Assembly: GCA_036426205.1 (NCBI GenBank)
Contig: CM071570.1
Coordinates: forward strand, 1,680,429-1,744,428
Reading direction: 5' to 3'
Source: Ascaphus truei
Taxonomy: Eukaryota; Chordata; Amphibia; Anura; Ascaphidae
DNA length: 64,000 nt
The notes under the pieces were generated by a model. The model did not search any database. It had not been told where the DNA came from and worked only from the letters and a program-made list of their open reading frames with translations. Both the position numbers and the translations under genes were made by a program. Positions 1 through 11,151 of this stretch are shown here, one piece after another (the first letter of the stretch is position 1; each line of letters starts with the position of its first letter).

Positions 1-1062
1 TGCAAGCACCCATTAGTGGCTTAAAGAAAAACAGCTTAATTATGACAAATAATTGCAATATTTATACTTACACAATATACAATGGTCCTTCAGCTAGATC
101 AGAGATAACAGTCCAGTCGTGCACAGAATTTACTGGACTCTTACCAAAAATTCTGTTTAAAAGGGCCTATCCCAATTCTTCAGTCACAATTTAGGTCTAT
201 TAAATTCCCAGAGGGGGTGAAGTATCATATATAAAAATTTACACATATACTCACCACCTTTGTGAATATCCCACTTCTGACACCAAAACTGAAGGAAATC
301 TAATTTCCTCGCCTATGCTTCAGAACCAAAGGAACCTATTCTCTGCAGAGAAAAACTGAAGCCAAACTGAAGGAAAATCTAATTTCCTTCCCCTGGCCTC
401 AGAACCAAAAGGAACCTATTCTCTGCAAAGAAAACTGAAGCCTTGTGACTGGACACAATCTGCACCGTTTGCAGCAGACTTCCCCGGAGAAGTTTTCACA
501 CCCTGCCACTGTTATCTTCGATTTTTGATGAACTTTTCAGGCCTGGTTGACGAACGAAATGAAACGTAACGCATGCCAGGTTTCAAATCCTTTGTCCCAA
601 TTTATTACGCATAGGGTAATGACTTTTATACAGAAAAAAAAAGATATTGGTTAGAGGCGTAACATAGGCGTGTCTTGGGCGTATACTAGGTGTGTCTTGG
701 GCGTAGCTTTGATTAGAGGCGGTGATTTTTACGGGGTCATGCATATTAGTGCGTGACTTTTGAACGTGTTTTTTTACAATCACAGCAAGTGTTCTAAACT
801 AGTCTATTCATTCGTTCTGTTATCAAAGAGACCGTTGAGTCTTGCAACTATATTCACTACCTTGCTTTTGAGAGAACATTCTATTATATTCTACTTAAAA
901 ACACCAGAAATTGAACATCACAAAAGTAGCTAGTAATATCCTGACCAGGAAGAAAGGAAATGCAATTTAGCAGAGAAACTGAGTGCATCTATGAATTTAT
1001 ATTCAGCAAAAGGCTGAATACAGAATCTTAACTAGTTATGAGCCATACAAAATGGAAGCTTA
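1..1062. other. No gene seen; short local duplication
   Basis: I see no coding exon or RNA gene here. The block from about 286 is repeated with a 78-base period (the aaactgaagg motif recurs at 364), giving two imperfect copies up to about 440. The sequence ends abruptly where the Ty3/gypsy-like remnant begins at about 1063, so it may be host sequence or a different repeat. No integrase homology is visible, although integrase would be expected downstream of the minus-strand RT. Confidence 0.4.
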
Positions 1063-2040
1063 ACAATGGTGCAGCTCTGGCCGGACATACTGGTCCTAAC
1101 ACCCCTCATCGGAAATCATGTAGCCAAGGAAGGCTGTGTAAGGTTGGTGAAAGAGGTCCTTCTCCATCTTAGCATAGAGCTGTTGGCCGCGGAGGCAAGA
1201 AAGGACCACCTCGGTGTGGCGAATCATGTTCTTATCCGGCTCCTGATAAGATAAGAATGTTGTCAAGATATACAAACTCAGATATTCCAGCACGTCCCGA
1301 AAGATCCATTCATGAAACTCTGGAATAAGGCCGGGGCGTTACAGAGGCCAAAGGGCAGTCACGAGGTATTCAAATGACCCTCGCCATGTTGAAGCGGTCT
1401 TCCACTTGCCGCCCTCCCGGAACGAAATTCAGATTGTTTTGCCCACCCGAGGTCGGTTTGGAATATAGTGCACCCCCTCTGCCTCCGGAACAGTTTTGAG
1501 ATACAAGAGTAAGTGGATACCGGTTTTTTTAATTGTGACTTTTGAGACAGGTATCAAACGGGTCTCAAAACCATCCTATCTTCTATACGAAAAGATACTC
1601 AGGCGCACGGCCGGGGAATAGAGTTCGGATGAAATCCTTTTTCAGATTCTTCCTTGAATATACGAAGACAAACTTTGGGTCTCAAAAAGGCAAGAGAGAG
1701 TGGGCGGAAATTAGCACTTTAGCTACGGAAGAGTGGCTCGGGGGGGATCTCAGCTCTCAGGGACCGTCAAAACGCGATGGGAGAGACCCTTGGACTGTTT
1801 GTGTCTTATTAACGCATCCTGAATGGAGGTATACTGTCGAGGAGAGTGAAGGGAGATGGAACGGAAGTTCAAGGCCCCGGGAGAGTGGTCCGGAAGACTC
1901 CTCAGGAAACCTTTAAAGGAGGGAAGTTCACTGAATGGGCATCGGTCCCGTCCCAGTCAATACGTGGATTGTTGCGTGAGGCCAAGGCATCCCAGGTGAC
2001 CTGGGAGTGGGTGAGCGAGACGTCAAGGAGATTGCTCCGT
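1063..2040 (-). pseudogene. Decayed Ty3/gypsy retrotransposon pol (protease end and RT)
   Basis: Minus-strand translations in broken frames match the Ty3/gypsy pol order. A segment near 1930-1990 reads like the end of the aspartic protease region, with an NNPRIDW motif (usually HNP-IDW). Nearer 1260-1290 is the RT catalytic box as VYLDNILI, where the second Asp of YLDD has become Asn. Then a shifted frame gives LRGQQLYAKMEK and FLGYMISDEG, the RT/connection motif usually written LYAKLEKCEF...FLGYIIS. Several stops and at least two frameshifts separate the pieces, so this is dead. RNase H and integrase are missing on the 3' side, so the copy is truncated near 1063. The family is confident from motifs; the subfamily is not determined. 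Confidence 0.72.
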
Positions 2041-4420
2041 TAGGGCCACAGTCCATGGTTTAAATAGTGAGAAGGGGATTCTCCAAGGAGATAAAAGGCC
2101 TGGTTGTAGGGGTCGTCCGCCTTCATTCAAGACCAATGGGTGGACCCTCTTCTTGATCAAGGACTATGATTCTTGACTGCGAAGTCCTGATCATGAAATT
2201 TGCCCAGACCCGGAATCAATGGAATGCGGGGGCCCGATATCACCGGACTTGGGGGCTTCGAGGACTATGGCAAGTATGAATTCTCTTGGAAAAGTTTTTC
2301 TCTGGAGAGAGGGGCGAAGAAGAGAAGAGATGTACCCGGGACAGCCTCAGAATCACTGGGCGTTCTCGTTTCCCCGGTCTCAGGGGAAACCTTGTGTCCG
2401 ACTAAGTTTCACGGGAAGCCGCAAATAATAACAAGACCTACGTCTTCCTAAGGTGAATTCTCTCAGCGGAACGGTGTTGTTAACTACCAATCTGATAGGC
2501 TCGGGGCATAAGATACCCATGGCAGTTGGAGGAGGTCCTAGGTGGACGGAGATGGTCATCATGAACCCGGGACGCTGGCGTTCGATTCTTTTCGCTCTCT
2601 GGAGTGCTGGTCCCAACACGAATGCTCAGCTTTAAAGTCCTCCAGCGTAGGCAGGGGGTCGGGTTTTGGGCGGCAAGGCGTCCTTTAGGTATTACGTCCA
2701 AAACCCTGCCAGAAGTCTGCCAAAAAGGCTTTGTCGTTACGCGAGTCTCTGCGCGCGATTGGCTGAGACTACCAGAAGCGACATCTACGGACATGCGACC
2801 TTGGGAAAGATGGACACAGGGAGGAGAAGCAGCGTCTCCGTATGGGCCGAGTGTGAGAGACCTTTGAAATTCCACGCGGGAACCTAGAAAGTCTTGGGTA
2901 ATTCTATCTGAGTTCCCCCAGATAGGTGAGAGCCCAGCAGTGCATTACCAGTAGAAGGGCATAGATGTAGGCTACTTAAGCGGTCCGTGGGAAAACGGAT
3001 ACAGGGACAACTCAATGGATGTCGCATGGTTCAGGGAATCCTCGGACCAGTGAGCGGATATCCAAGGTATCAGTTCGGTCGGGAAATACGTGGTTACCGA
3101 GGCGGACGCGCCTCCCTGGACAGGTAAGAAATCTCTCAGCCGTGCTTCCTGGGCGAGATTGAAAAGCGCCTGATGCGCCACGGCTGTTACTTGGTGCCAG
3201 GGACTGCCTTGTCTCGTGGTCACGCCTGGGCCACAACCTCGGGGCGGTCTGCTGTAACATTCTGGCTTCCCGCAGACTAGACCAGTCCCCAGTTATGACG
3301 GTGGGAAGGATGCGTATACCACACACCCCAACAGATTGCCAGGTCGTGCCCGAGTGTGGTAGGGTTGGTTTGCCGGAGTTCCATGGTGAGAGAGAAGGAT
3401 GGTTAATACTTTCCTCGACCCTGGGGTGCCAGGAGGTCTGAGGTAGTTGAGTCCGATAGCCGTGGGTCAAGGGGAAGAGAGAACGCGAAGTCGTTGTCGT
3501 AGCACAAGTCCAGGGGTCATAGAGGTACAACGAGTCAGAGGGGAGGCCGGGGGGTCCAAATCCAAGAGTGTACCATACGAGACGCAACTCAGAAATCGAA
3601 CTGGAAACAGACGAAGAGACCCCAGGCACCAGAACTCCAAAGCACAAGGTACTAGAGCTAAGCTGCAGAGGCGAGAAGGAGAGGAAGGACTGGGGTAATA
3701 AAGGGCGTCAACCAATGGAGGGCGAGGAGGGGAGGCTAGGTGGTTTCTGGGCTGTTCGGGATAGTCTCAGGTGGAAGAGCGAGGAGGAGAGGGAACCTAG
3801 GTGGTGTGGACTGGGATGTGTTGAGGAGCATATTCCGCGATGCGGGGGGCGGGGCCACCCATGTGAAGCTTTGGGTAGATGGGAATGTTGGGTGCGCGCC
3901 CCCTCGCCTGTAAGCCCGTCGCATCTGCTACTCCGGAAAGTGGGCGGCATTGCACTGATGAAGGAAGTGAAGGTATGAGCGGCCGCACCAGCAACGCACG
4001 AGCGCGTAGACCCAGCTGGGCAATTTGTGGGGGCGCTGTCTGCGGGAGTTCCTCTCAGTAGGAGTGACACGCGGCAGGGGATGTGTCCCCCGTTGAGACA
4101 GACAACCCAAAACACAATCGAATCGGAAGAGCAAGCCCGACACGAAGCAAAACGAACGTCAACTGCTAGAAATCTCCAGGGAGACATACCAAAAAAAAAG
4201 AAAAGAAGAGAAAGGAACTGAGACAAAAGAGAAGAAAGGGGGAGTAAGCGAGAGAGATCAAGCTAAAAGAGGCCAAATCGTCAGGGCTCGAATCTATCCA
4301 CAAGACCCTCACAACTCCCTCGCGGCACACGCTCAACCGAGAGGAATCACAGCTCGAATGAAAGAAGAACCAGAGAACAAAAAAACTCGTGGAGCTTAAG
4401 ACAGGTCCAAACCACGAAAT
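2041..4420 (-). mobile_element. Probable 5' part (gag/leader) of the same retroelement
   Basis: This stretch lies upstream of the RT remnant on the minus strand, where gag and the leader would be expected. It is GC-rich and has a minus-strand open frame of 211 codons at 3012-3647, but I recognise no gag motif or CCHC zinc knuckle. Many open frames in both directions reflect low stop density rather than genes. The assignment rests on position only. From about 4190 the sequence becomes purine-rich (gaaaagaagagaaagg) before switching to the pyrimidine tract. Confidence 0.3.
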
Positions 4421-5585
4421 ACTTGACTACCCCCTATCATCCTCTTCTCCGCCCCTCTATTAGATCAATATCTCTCCTTCTCATCCTTCTTTCCCTTCCC
4501 CTCACCTTCTCTCTCCCGCACCGCTTCTCTCCTCTCCACTATTACTCACTACTGCTCATACTCCATCCTTCCCGTCGTCCTTCTCTACCATCCACAGCTT
4601 CTCTGACCCCTTACACCACTCATCTGCTCGTGTCACTGCTCTCTCTCCCCCTTTGTCTCTCTTCAAGGTCGCCTGGCGTTTACGCTTCTTCAGCGTCCAC
4701 CGCCGCTGAGTCAAAGATCTCTCTCCCCGCTCACCTAAAGTGCGGGGAGGAACGGTCGGCGGGTGTAAATAGCTCATCACTTTTCGACGCCTGCGACCGC
4801 CGCCCCACGCGTCGCGCCCCCTAGAACCGCCGCCCCCTCCCGGCTCTCCCCCTCACATACTGCTCTCTCGTTCACCCGGGCTCTCTTAGCACCAACTCGG
4901 ACACAGCGTTCCGCCCCCCCCACTTCCCTTCTCCCCCACACTCTCCCCCCTACACCTCACCCCCCCCCCTCATCACTTTCTCTCCTCATCTCCACTCTCC
5001 TCCCCACCGCCCTCATCTCTTCTACTCACAACTCCTTCACCCTCGCTCTCTTCACCTCACTCACCCCCTCAGTACACCCCCATCCCCCCTAAACTCTGTC
5101 GCCCCCTTCCCTACTCCCATCACCCCTCACACACTCACAATAGTTTCCCCCCCAAACACCAGGCTCCCCCACCTCCCTCTCCTCTCCTCTCCCCTCTCCT
5201 CCACCTCTCTCAATCCCCCCCCCTATCTCGTTCTCCCCCACCACTGGCCTCTCTTCCCTCCTCCCCTTATCCCTCAGCCTCTCGATTCTCCCACCCCTCA
5301 TCTCTCTCCTCTTCCCCTCTCCCGGCATCTCGCTCCTCCCCCACCTCACCTCGCGCTCCCCCCACCTCTCGGTCTTTCCCCTCCTCCACCTCGTCTCAAT
5401 CCCTCCTCACATATTCTTCTCCCCCATCATACCTCTCTCACTTTCTCCCCTCGTCCCTCATCTCTTTCTTCTCACCCCTCATCTCCCCCACACTCTCTCT
5501 CTTCTTCCGTCTGCCGCTCATCTCTCTCTCCCCCCCACATATTCTCTTCTTCTCCTCACCCCTCTCCACCCCCACCCTCATTTGC
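4420..5585. repeat. 1.15-kb polypyrimidine tract
   Basis: The plus strand is almost entirely C and T with scattered A and very few G, for about 1.15 kb. Irregular repeats of ctcatctctctcctcttccc recur from about 5290 to 5520. The open frames here (Ser/Leu/Pro-rich on plus, Arg/Glu/Gly-rich on minus) are composition artefacts. Such strand asymmetry can form triplex (H-DNA) structures and slow polymerases; that role is inference. Confidence 0.85.
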
Positions 5586-5680
5586 TACTTTGTTCTTTTC
5601 CCAACACAGTGCAATCACCGATAGTTACTGATTTTTATATATCTTACAAAGTGTTCTATATTTTATGGAACAAAGCGACA

Positions 5681-5845
5681 TTTAGCCTATAATAGTAATA
5701 TCCCTCAACAGGGCAGACTGGCCAAAAATTTTCCCTGGCGGGTTAAGTCCCTCGGCTTCGGCTCGGGCCTTCAACTCTTCCAGCCAGGGTATTATTGGCC
5801 AGTAATGCCCTGTTCTTCGGGATTATTACTTAATTATAGGCTAAA
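5681..5845. mobile_element. Short inverted-repeat element (tttagcc...ggctaaa), copy 1
   Basis: The left end tttagcctataatag and the right end attataggctaaa are inverted copies, and the internal ccctcaacagggca pairs loosely with tgccctgttcttcggg. A related, shorter copy lies at about 7852-7934. This looks like a non-autonomous inverted-repeat element. No clear target-site duplication was found, so the superfamily is left open. Confidence 0.55.
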
Positions 5846-6069
5846 GCTGTAAAATTCTGGGCATTATTGAAACCCTTGTTCTCTGGGCATTATTCATTCA
5901 GTAATGCCTGGAATTTTTGGCAGCTTGCAAAGTGTTTATTTCAAGCCAATCAGCTTTTCCTTTTGTCAGAACAGCTCTGAGACTGGCCGGTGAAGGCGGG
6001 CCGAGGCATTGGTTCAGGAGGCAGGAACAGCTCTGACTACAAATTGAAGTGTCTTCACGAGTTTGAGCT

Positions 6070-6183
6070 GAGTCAGGTGTGTGTTTGTAGAATTTCTGCT
6101 ACTGTGGGTGTGTGTGTTCGCGCGTGTTGTGTGTGTGTTGTGTGTGGTGTTGGAGTGTTGTGTGGTGTGTGTGGTGTTTGGGG

Positions 6184-6214
<31 letters not shown>

Positions 6215-7020
6215 GGGTGTGTGTGGTTGTGTGTGTTGTGGTGATTGGGATTGTGTGTGTGGTTGTTGTGTGTGTGTTGGTGTGTTTGTGCGCGTGTGAG
6301 AGTGCGTGGTGCTGCTGCAACCTGTGCTGGTTTGTATGTTGGTGTGTGTCGCTGCCCTGGCCATTGTGTGTTGCTGTTTTGTTGTCTGCTGACGATCGTT
6401 TGGTGTAGTCTGCCGTGTCCGCTGTGTCTGTGTGAGTTTAGTGCTGATCGTAGCTAGTGTAGTGTAGTATATGTGTGGTCTGGCTGCAAGAGTTTGGTGT
6501 GTGTGTGCTGTTTGTTAGAGCTGCAGTTGTTGTTGTGTTGGCTGCCAGTAGTTTGTGTGTGTGTGTAGACTGACAGAGTGTGTTGGTGTGTGTGTAGTGA
6601 AGAATTTGTGTGTGTGGTCTGTGGTGTGTGCTGTGGTGTGTGTGGGTGTGGTCTGTTGTGTGTGTGTGTGGTGTGTGGATGTGTGTTGTGTTGTGGAGTG
6701 GTGGTGATGTGTGTGTGAGTGTCGTGTGTGTGTTGACAATGTGTGTGGTTGGTGTCGGTGTTTTCGGTGTGTTGTGATGCTGTAGGTGTGTGTGTGGTGT
6801 GTCGCGCTCCCTGTTATGTGTGTTTCGTTGTGTGTTGTATGTATGTGTAGCAGCAACAGCAGCAGAGTTTGGATGCAGCTACAGAGTTTGTGTGTAGCAG
6901 CAGTGTGTGTGTATGCATGTTTTTGTGTGTGCAGCTGTTTGTGTGCAGAGCTGCAGTGTTGTGTGTATGTGTGTGTACACAGAGGCGGTGGCAGTGTGTG
7001 GATATAGATATCTGCAGCAT
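6070..7020. repeat. GT-rich low-complexity tract (~0.95 kb)
   Basis: About 950 bases on the plus strand are dominated by irregular tg, tgtg, ttg and gtgg units, interrupted by ctgcag/gcagcag clusters near 6850-6960. Open frames rich in Val/Cys (plus) or Thr/His (minus) are artefacts. G-rich spacing and alternating purine-pyrimidine sequence could favour Z-DNA, which is inference only. Confidence 0.85.
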
Positions 7021-7082
7021 AAGTGTATATAGAGGTGCTTTAATGTATTTACCATGTTAATTTAATTTAAAAAAAATCTATA

Positions 7083-7620
7083 TGTAGCCCTGGCTGGTTT
7101 GGGGCTATCTGTCTGCCCTCTTCCTGGCAGTAATCCCTGGTAAGGGCAGGTAGCCAGGAGTAATCATGGGTTTTCCCCAAACCTCTGCAGCTCAGTGAGT
7201 CACAGAGAAGGTAGTGTAATCAGGCCTGGTGTCCAATCAGGGGCAAGGGGCTGGTTCCTGCTGGATCTGTACTTTAGGGGTTGCACTACCTGAATTTAGG
7301 CAGTCGGCCTCTACCTTGAGAGAGGCATAGTCTACCCTTGAGCAGTGTGCAGGGCTCTGCATACTGTGTGCCCTCCCTTAGGGGAGCGGGGGGAGACTGT
7401 TCCCCTTACCCTACCAGAGAGTAAGGGAAGAGCTAGGACTGCTCCTGATGCCCGCTGGCTGGGTGTGTAGGTCCAGGGACATCCTAAGTGTGCAGGCCCT
7501 ATAAGCGGCTAATTGACTGCTTTGACATGTGCATAAAGAATAAAGTGATCCTGTTTAATATACTTCTTGCCTGAGACTGAAATCTATCAGGAAGAAGGAG
7601 AAAGAGACCCTCAAGCAGGG
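7083..7620 (+). mobile_element. LTR-like unclassified repeat
   Basis: The stretch begins tgtagccctgg and contains a polyadenylation-like signal (aataaa, about 7540) followed by a T-rich stretch, with a GC-rich middle lacking long open frames. This resembles a retroviral-type LTR, but I could not identify the matching end or a target-site duplication. It is an unclassified interspersed repeat with low confidence in the LTR call. Confidence 0.3.
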
Positions 7621-7851
7621 ATTTCTCCCGGGGCCATAGTTAAAAAACAGCGCTGAGCCGCACCGAGCCGCGCTGAACCGTGCTGAGCCGCGCTGAGACA
7701 GGAAAATTATCTCCTTCGTCCGGCATGTGTGGGGCTTTGGTAGACGCTTCCGCAGGCGTGCGGAGGCGTGTGGAATTGCAGCCGACAGTCAATTTAATTT
7801 TTGGCGCTGAGGGAAGCGGAGGGCCAGTCAGGTGACCGCCAAACACTTGCA

Positions 7852-7934
7852 TTTAGCCTATAATAGTAGTAATCTCCTCAGAACAGGGCATTATTGGCCA
7901 GTATTGCCCTGTTCTTCAGGGATTATTACTTAAG
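7852..7934. mobile_element. Short inverted-repeat element (tttagcc family), copy 2
   Basis: This is a shorter relative of the 5681-5845 element. It starts tttagcctataatagtag, contains the inverted pair gaacagggca / tgccctgttc, and shares gggattattacttaa. The right end has diverged. Confidence 0.5.
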
Positions 7935-8044
7935 TGTTTCATGTCTATGTTTTTGGCAGTCACTTTGCAATATATACCTGTTATCTGTTATCTATTTCAA
8001 TACATTATTTAGTGCATTATTCCCCATCATTTGGTGCATATGTA

Positions 8045-8450
8045 GCTGTAGCCCCGGTCTCTTTTTGGTCCCAGAGACCCCCCTCCTTGCGTGCCAAGCG
8101 GTCGCGGGTGCCGCCGGAGGCAGCGACGGACCCGCCGGCATGACGAGAAGGTGGGGGCCGGAGCAGGGAGCGCTCCGATGCTCTGCGGCGCACCCGGCTA
8201 GCGGGGGCCGCCATTACAGATGCGCGCGCATGCGTAGTGATCGTGCATGCGCAGATAGGGTTAGGGAGTTGCGGCGGCCATTAGGGAGTCGCGCATGCAC
8301 AGTGCAAGCGCGCACGCGGCCCCAATGCTACGGCAGCCTCCATGGGACTACAGTTCCCATGAGGCTTAGGGCTATGTACCCCAGGTGCTACAGAGCAGCC
8401 AATGGGAGCGCAAGGTTACTGGTAGAGAAGGCAAAGTAACCTCACCGAGG
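8045..8450. other. CpG-rich stretch of unknown origin
   Basis: About 400 bases are rich in CpG, with several gcgcatgcg-type sites and a CCAAT box (agccaatggg, about 8396). It could be a promoter or a GC-rich part of a retroelement terminal region. It runs directly into the Penelope-like terminal sequence at about 8480, which favours the latter. No coding exon follows. Confidence 0.35.
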
Positions 8451-8479
8451 AGGAAAGATAGCGGGCATGGCCGCTCAGC

Positions 8480-8720
8480 AAGTGGACAGAGGCTGGACTG
8501 TGCTATAGAAAAAACTTTATTGTGGCATGGATAGTTTAAAAAAGAGAGAGGGGAAGGCACCCCCCGCAACTCTAACGCGTTTCAGCCACGACGGGCCTTT
8601 CTCAAAGAGTGAAAATTACCTGCTGCCGTGTCGACTGAAGTACGAAACTCACCCGGAAGTGACGTCACACTCACGGTGCTAGCAGGGACTCCCATGGTGT
8701 ACGAAGGGAGTTTGCTCACC
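8480..8720 (-). mobile_element. Penelope-like element terminal region with decayed hammerhead-like motif
   Basis: On the minus strand the sequence shows an ACTCT / AGAGT outer stem around a core reading TTGAGAA, a GC-rich hairpin, and GAAACGCGTT. This matches the layout of the minimal hammerhead motifs reported in terminal repeats of Penelope-like retroelements. Core positions differ from CUGANGA (first C and the conserved G8), so self-cleavage is not expected. It lies downstream of the minus-strand RT/GIY-YIG remnant, as a 3' terminal repeat should. Confidence 0.5.
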
Positions 8721-9797
8721 TGGTGAGTGTAAACGCACCCGTAATGAGCTACTACCAGAAGACAGGGCAGAAAATGGCAAATACAATGCCAATAGAGAAA
8801 CAATTAATTGAATCAGATGTTTATATCAATTTTTACAAAACAACAATCGCAATAAACCTTACAGGGAGGTGGGATAACAATACTATTTACCAAATAATAT
8901 TCTGTTAACCTCTACCTACTAAGATAGCGACACAAATTAAAATGTATAATTAATTAAATCAATGCAAACATGCATTGATTGATTAAAATCAAGTAATAGC
9001 AGGGGAATTAAATATATAGAACATTAAATCTTAAACAATAATTGGAATTACCCAAAATTCATGCAATTCTGAACAGACTATAGATCAAACTCAAATAGAT
9101 ACATCTAACACAAATGTTATTTAGAAATGTTATTTAGAAAACTGGACAACATGTATATACACTTTTGACAATATTGCTCACTTTGTTGCCAATCATATAA
9201 GCATTCAAAGGAATTGAGGTATGGTTTGACTCTCAATTTTTTCCAGATTGTCACAAAGTGTAATGAAGTCAATCCAAGAAAATGAAATGATGAGAAAAAA
9301 AGAAAGAAAAGGAAAAGACAAATAGAAAGACCGGAAAGCACAAGAAAAATAATGAAAAGAATGATGAAAAAAGTATAATAAAAAATAAAAATAAATACAC
9401 AATGAAGTCCAATGAATATTAAACGATAAAAATACAAACAACAACACGAATTGATTCCTTATATTATTGCCCAGTGTTTTTTTGAACATTTCGATCATAA
9501 ACCAAATCTTATCTTCATCTAATTGTTATTCAGTAATTTACTATTCAAAGCATGGGAATCAAAAAATAACTATAAAAGCTTATTGGAATTTTTGTCTTGC
9601 TGGTCACATGAATCTTAAGCAATAAAGACCAGAGTATATGTGGTACATTATATACTTCAAATTGATCAATAACTAGTTTATAATAAGTTTTTATAAAGTG
9701 AGTTCAATTTACAAAAGGATTACAACAGAACCAGGACAAGAGAAGCAACGAAAGATTAAACGGAACAGGGGTTGCCAGGGAGGGAGAAGAGAGACAC
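8721..9797. other. AT-rich sequence, no gene seen
   Basis: This is AT-rich spacer between the Penelope-like terminal region and its GIY-YIG remnant, probably 3' untranslated sequence of the same element on the minus strand. Open frames such as the Phe/Ile-rich minus frame at 9117-9437 reflect A/T composition. Confidence 0.4.
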
Positions 9798-11151
9798 TTA
9801 AAGAAAGTATTTTATCTCCCAGTCTACGTTGATTCCTTTTGGTGACATGGTGTCCATAGTGAATATCCAGAACATCTCCTTCTGATTAAGGATGTTCTGT
9901 CGGTCACCTCGTCTGACAGGGGGTGGGATATGGTCTATCCCACTGAATGTTAACAAATCCAATTTGCCCAATGGGCATTCTAAAAAGTGTCTCGCCACTG
10001 GCAATCTCTGATCTCCATTCTTTATGCTTCTAATGTGTTCCATTATACGATTCTTTAGGGGGCGTATTGTTCTTCCTATGTAGCTCTTGCCACAACCACA
10101 TGTTAGGATGTACATTACGAAATTGGTGTTACATGTGATAAAACTCTTAAGTTTTATTTTATCCTTATTAACCTTGGAGTGTATTACTTTAATGGGTTTG
10201 GCAAAGGTACATACCCTGCAAAAACTGCATTTAAAGAAACCTACAGGTGGTGTGAAGCCTTTAGTTTTTGCAAAGGATTGATGAACATGCTAGGTGAAAT
10301 GTAGCTTGCTAGTGATTTTGCTTTTTTGAAAACAAATTTGGGTAGTTGTTGAATATATGGCTTCAATTTGTTGTCTAGACTCAGAATATTCCAATGTCTA
10401 GCAACAATGGTACGAATTACATTTGCTTGTCTGCTATGCTGAGTGACAAAATATAGAGGTGTTTGACTAATACCTTCTTTAATCTTAGAACGTTTTTTCA
10501 ATAGATCTATGTGTGGAGTATAATAAGCATGTTCAAAAGCTTTCTGTAGGTCACATTCATTGTATCCCCTAAAGCGGAATCTGGATGCCAATTGTTTTGA
10601 TTGTTCTATGAAATGATCTTCCTCTGAACATATGCGTCTGAGTCGTAAAAATTGCGCTTTTGGGATGCCTCTAATCAAAGGCTTAGGATGTCCACTGTCC
10701 GCCTTAAGAAATGTGTTCCTTGAATTAGTTTTTCTGAACACATCTGATTGAATATGCTGATTAGAATAAATGTACAATGACAAATCCAGATATTCAATTT
10801 TTTGAGCATCAAATGAAAATGTAAAATTTAAGTTGTAATCATTACTATTTAGGTGGTCCACAAACTCCGTCAGTGACCTTGTATCACCTTCCCAAATCAT
10901 AAACAGATCGTCTATAAATCTACGATAGAAAATAATATTATTACGAAAGGGATTAACGTGACTATAAATGTGAGTGAACTCCCAATAACCCATGAATAAA
11001 TTTGCATAAGTGGTGCAAATGAAGTGCCCATTGCTGTGCCGCGTGTCTGTAAATAAAATCGTGAATCAAATAGAAAATAGTTATGTTTTAATAAAAATAG
11101 TATAGATTCTATAATAAAAGTGGATTGTACTGGGAGAGTAGATTGATACAT
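9798..11151 (-). pseudogene. Decayed Penelope-like retroelement ORF (RT plus GIY-YIG endonuclease)
   Basis: Read on the minus strand, this is the C-terminal half of a Penelope-like element protein. From 11151 downward there is a GTAMGTSFAP motif, then the RT catalytic box FIDDLF (about 10912), then the conserved PLE stretch after it (YLDLSLYI, SGHPKPL). A linker with CSFCRVC (about 10210) leads into a GIY-YIG nuclease domain: MYILTCGCGKSYIGRT with RPLKNRIMEHI. At least two single-base frameshifts interrupt it, near 11010 and near 10265, and the N-terminal RT motifs are missing beyond 11151, so the copy is 5'-truncated and inactive. Presence of both RT and GIY-YIG is the family hallmark; the clade (for example Neptune or Poseidon) is not assigned. 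Confidence 0.88.

Noticed and set aside
3012..3647. 211-codon minus-strand frame
   Set aside because: No recognisable domain; it lies in the 5' part of a dead Ty3/gypsy element and overlaps other equally open frames.
4423..5349. Open frames in the polypyrimidine tract
   Set aside because: Low complexity with few stops by composition; Ser/Leu/Pro and Arg/Glu/Gly content only.
6014..6856. Long open frames rich in Thr/His or Val/Cys
   Set aside because: They follow from the GT-rich tract in any frame; no start context, motif or conservation.
8045..8450. CpG-rich stretch as a gene promoter
   Set aside because: No exon follows on either strand and it runs into a Penelope-type tail.
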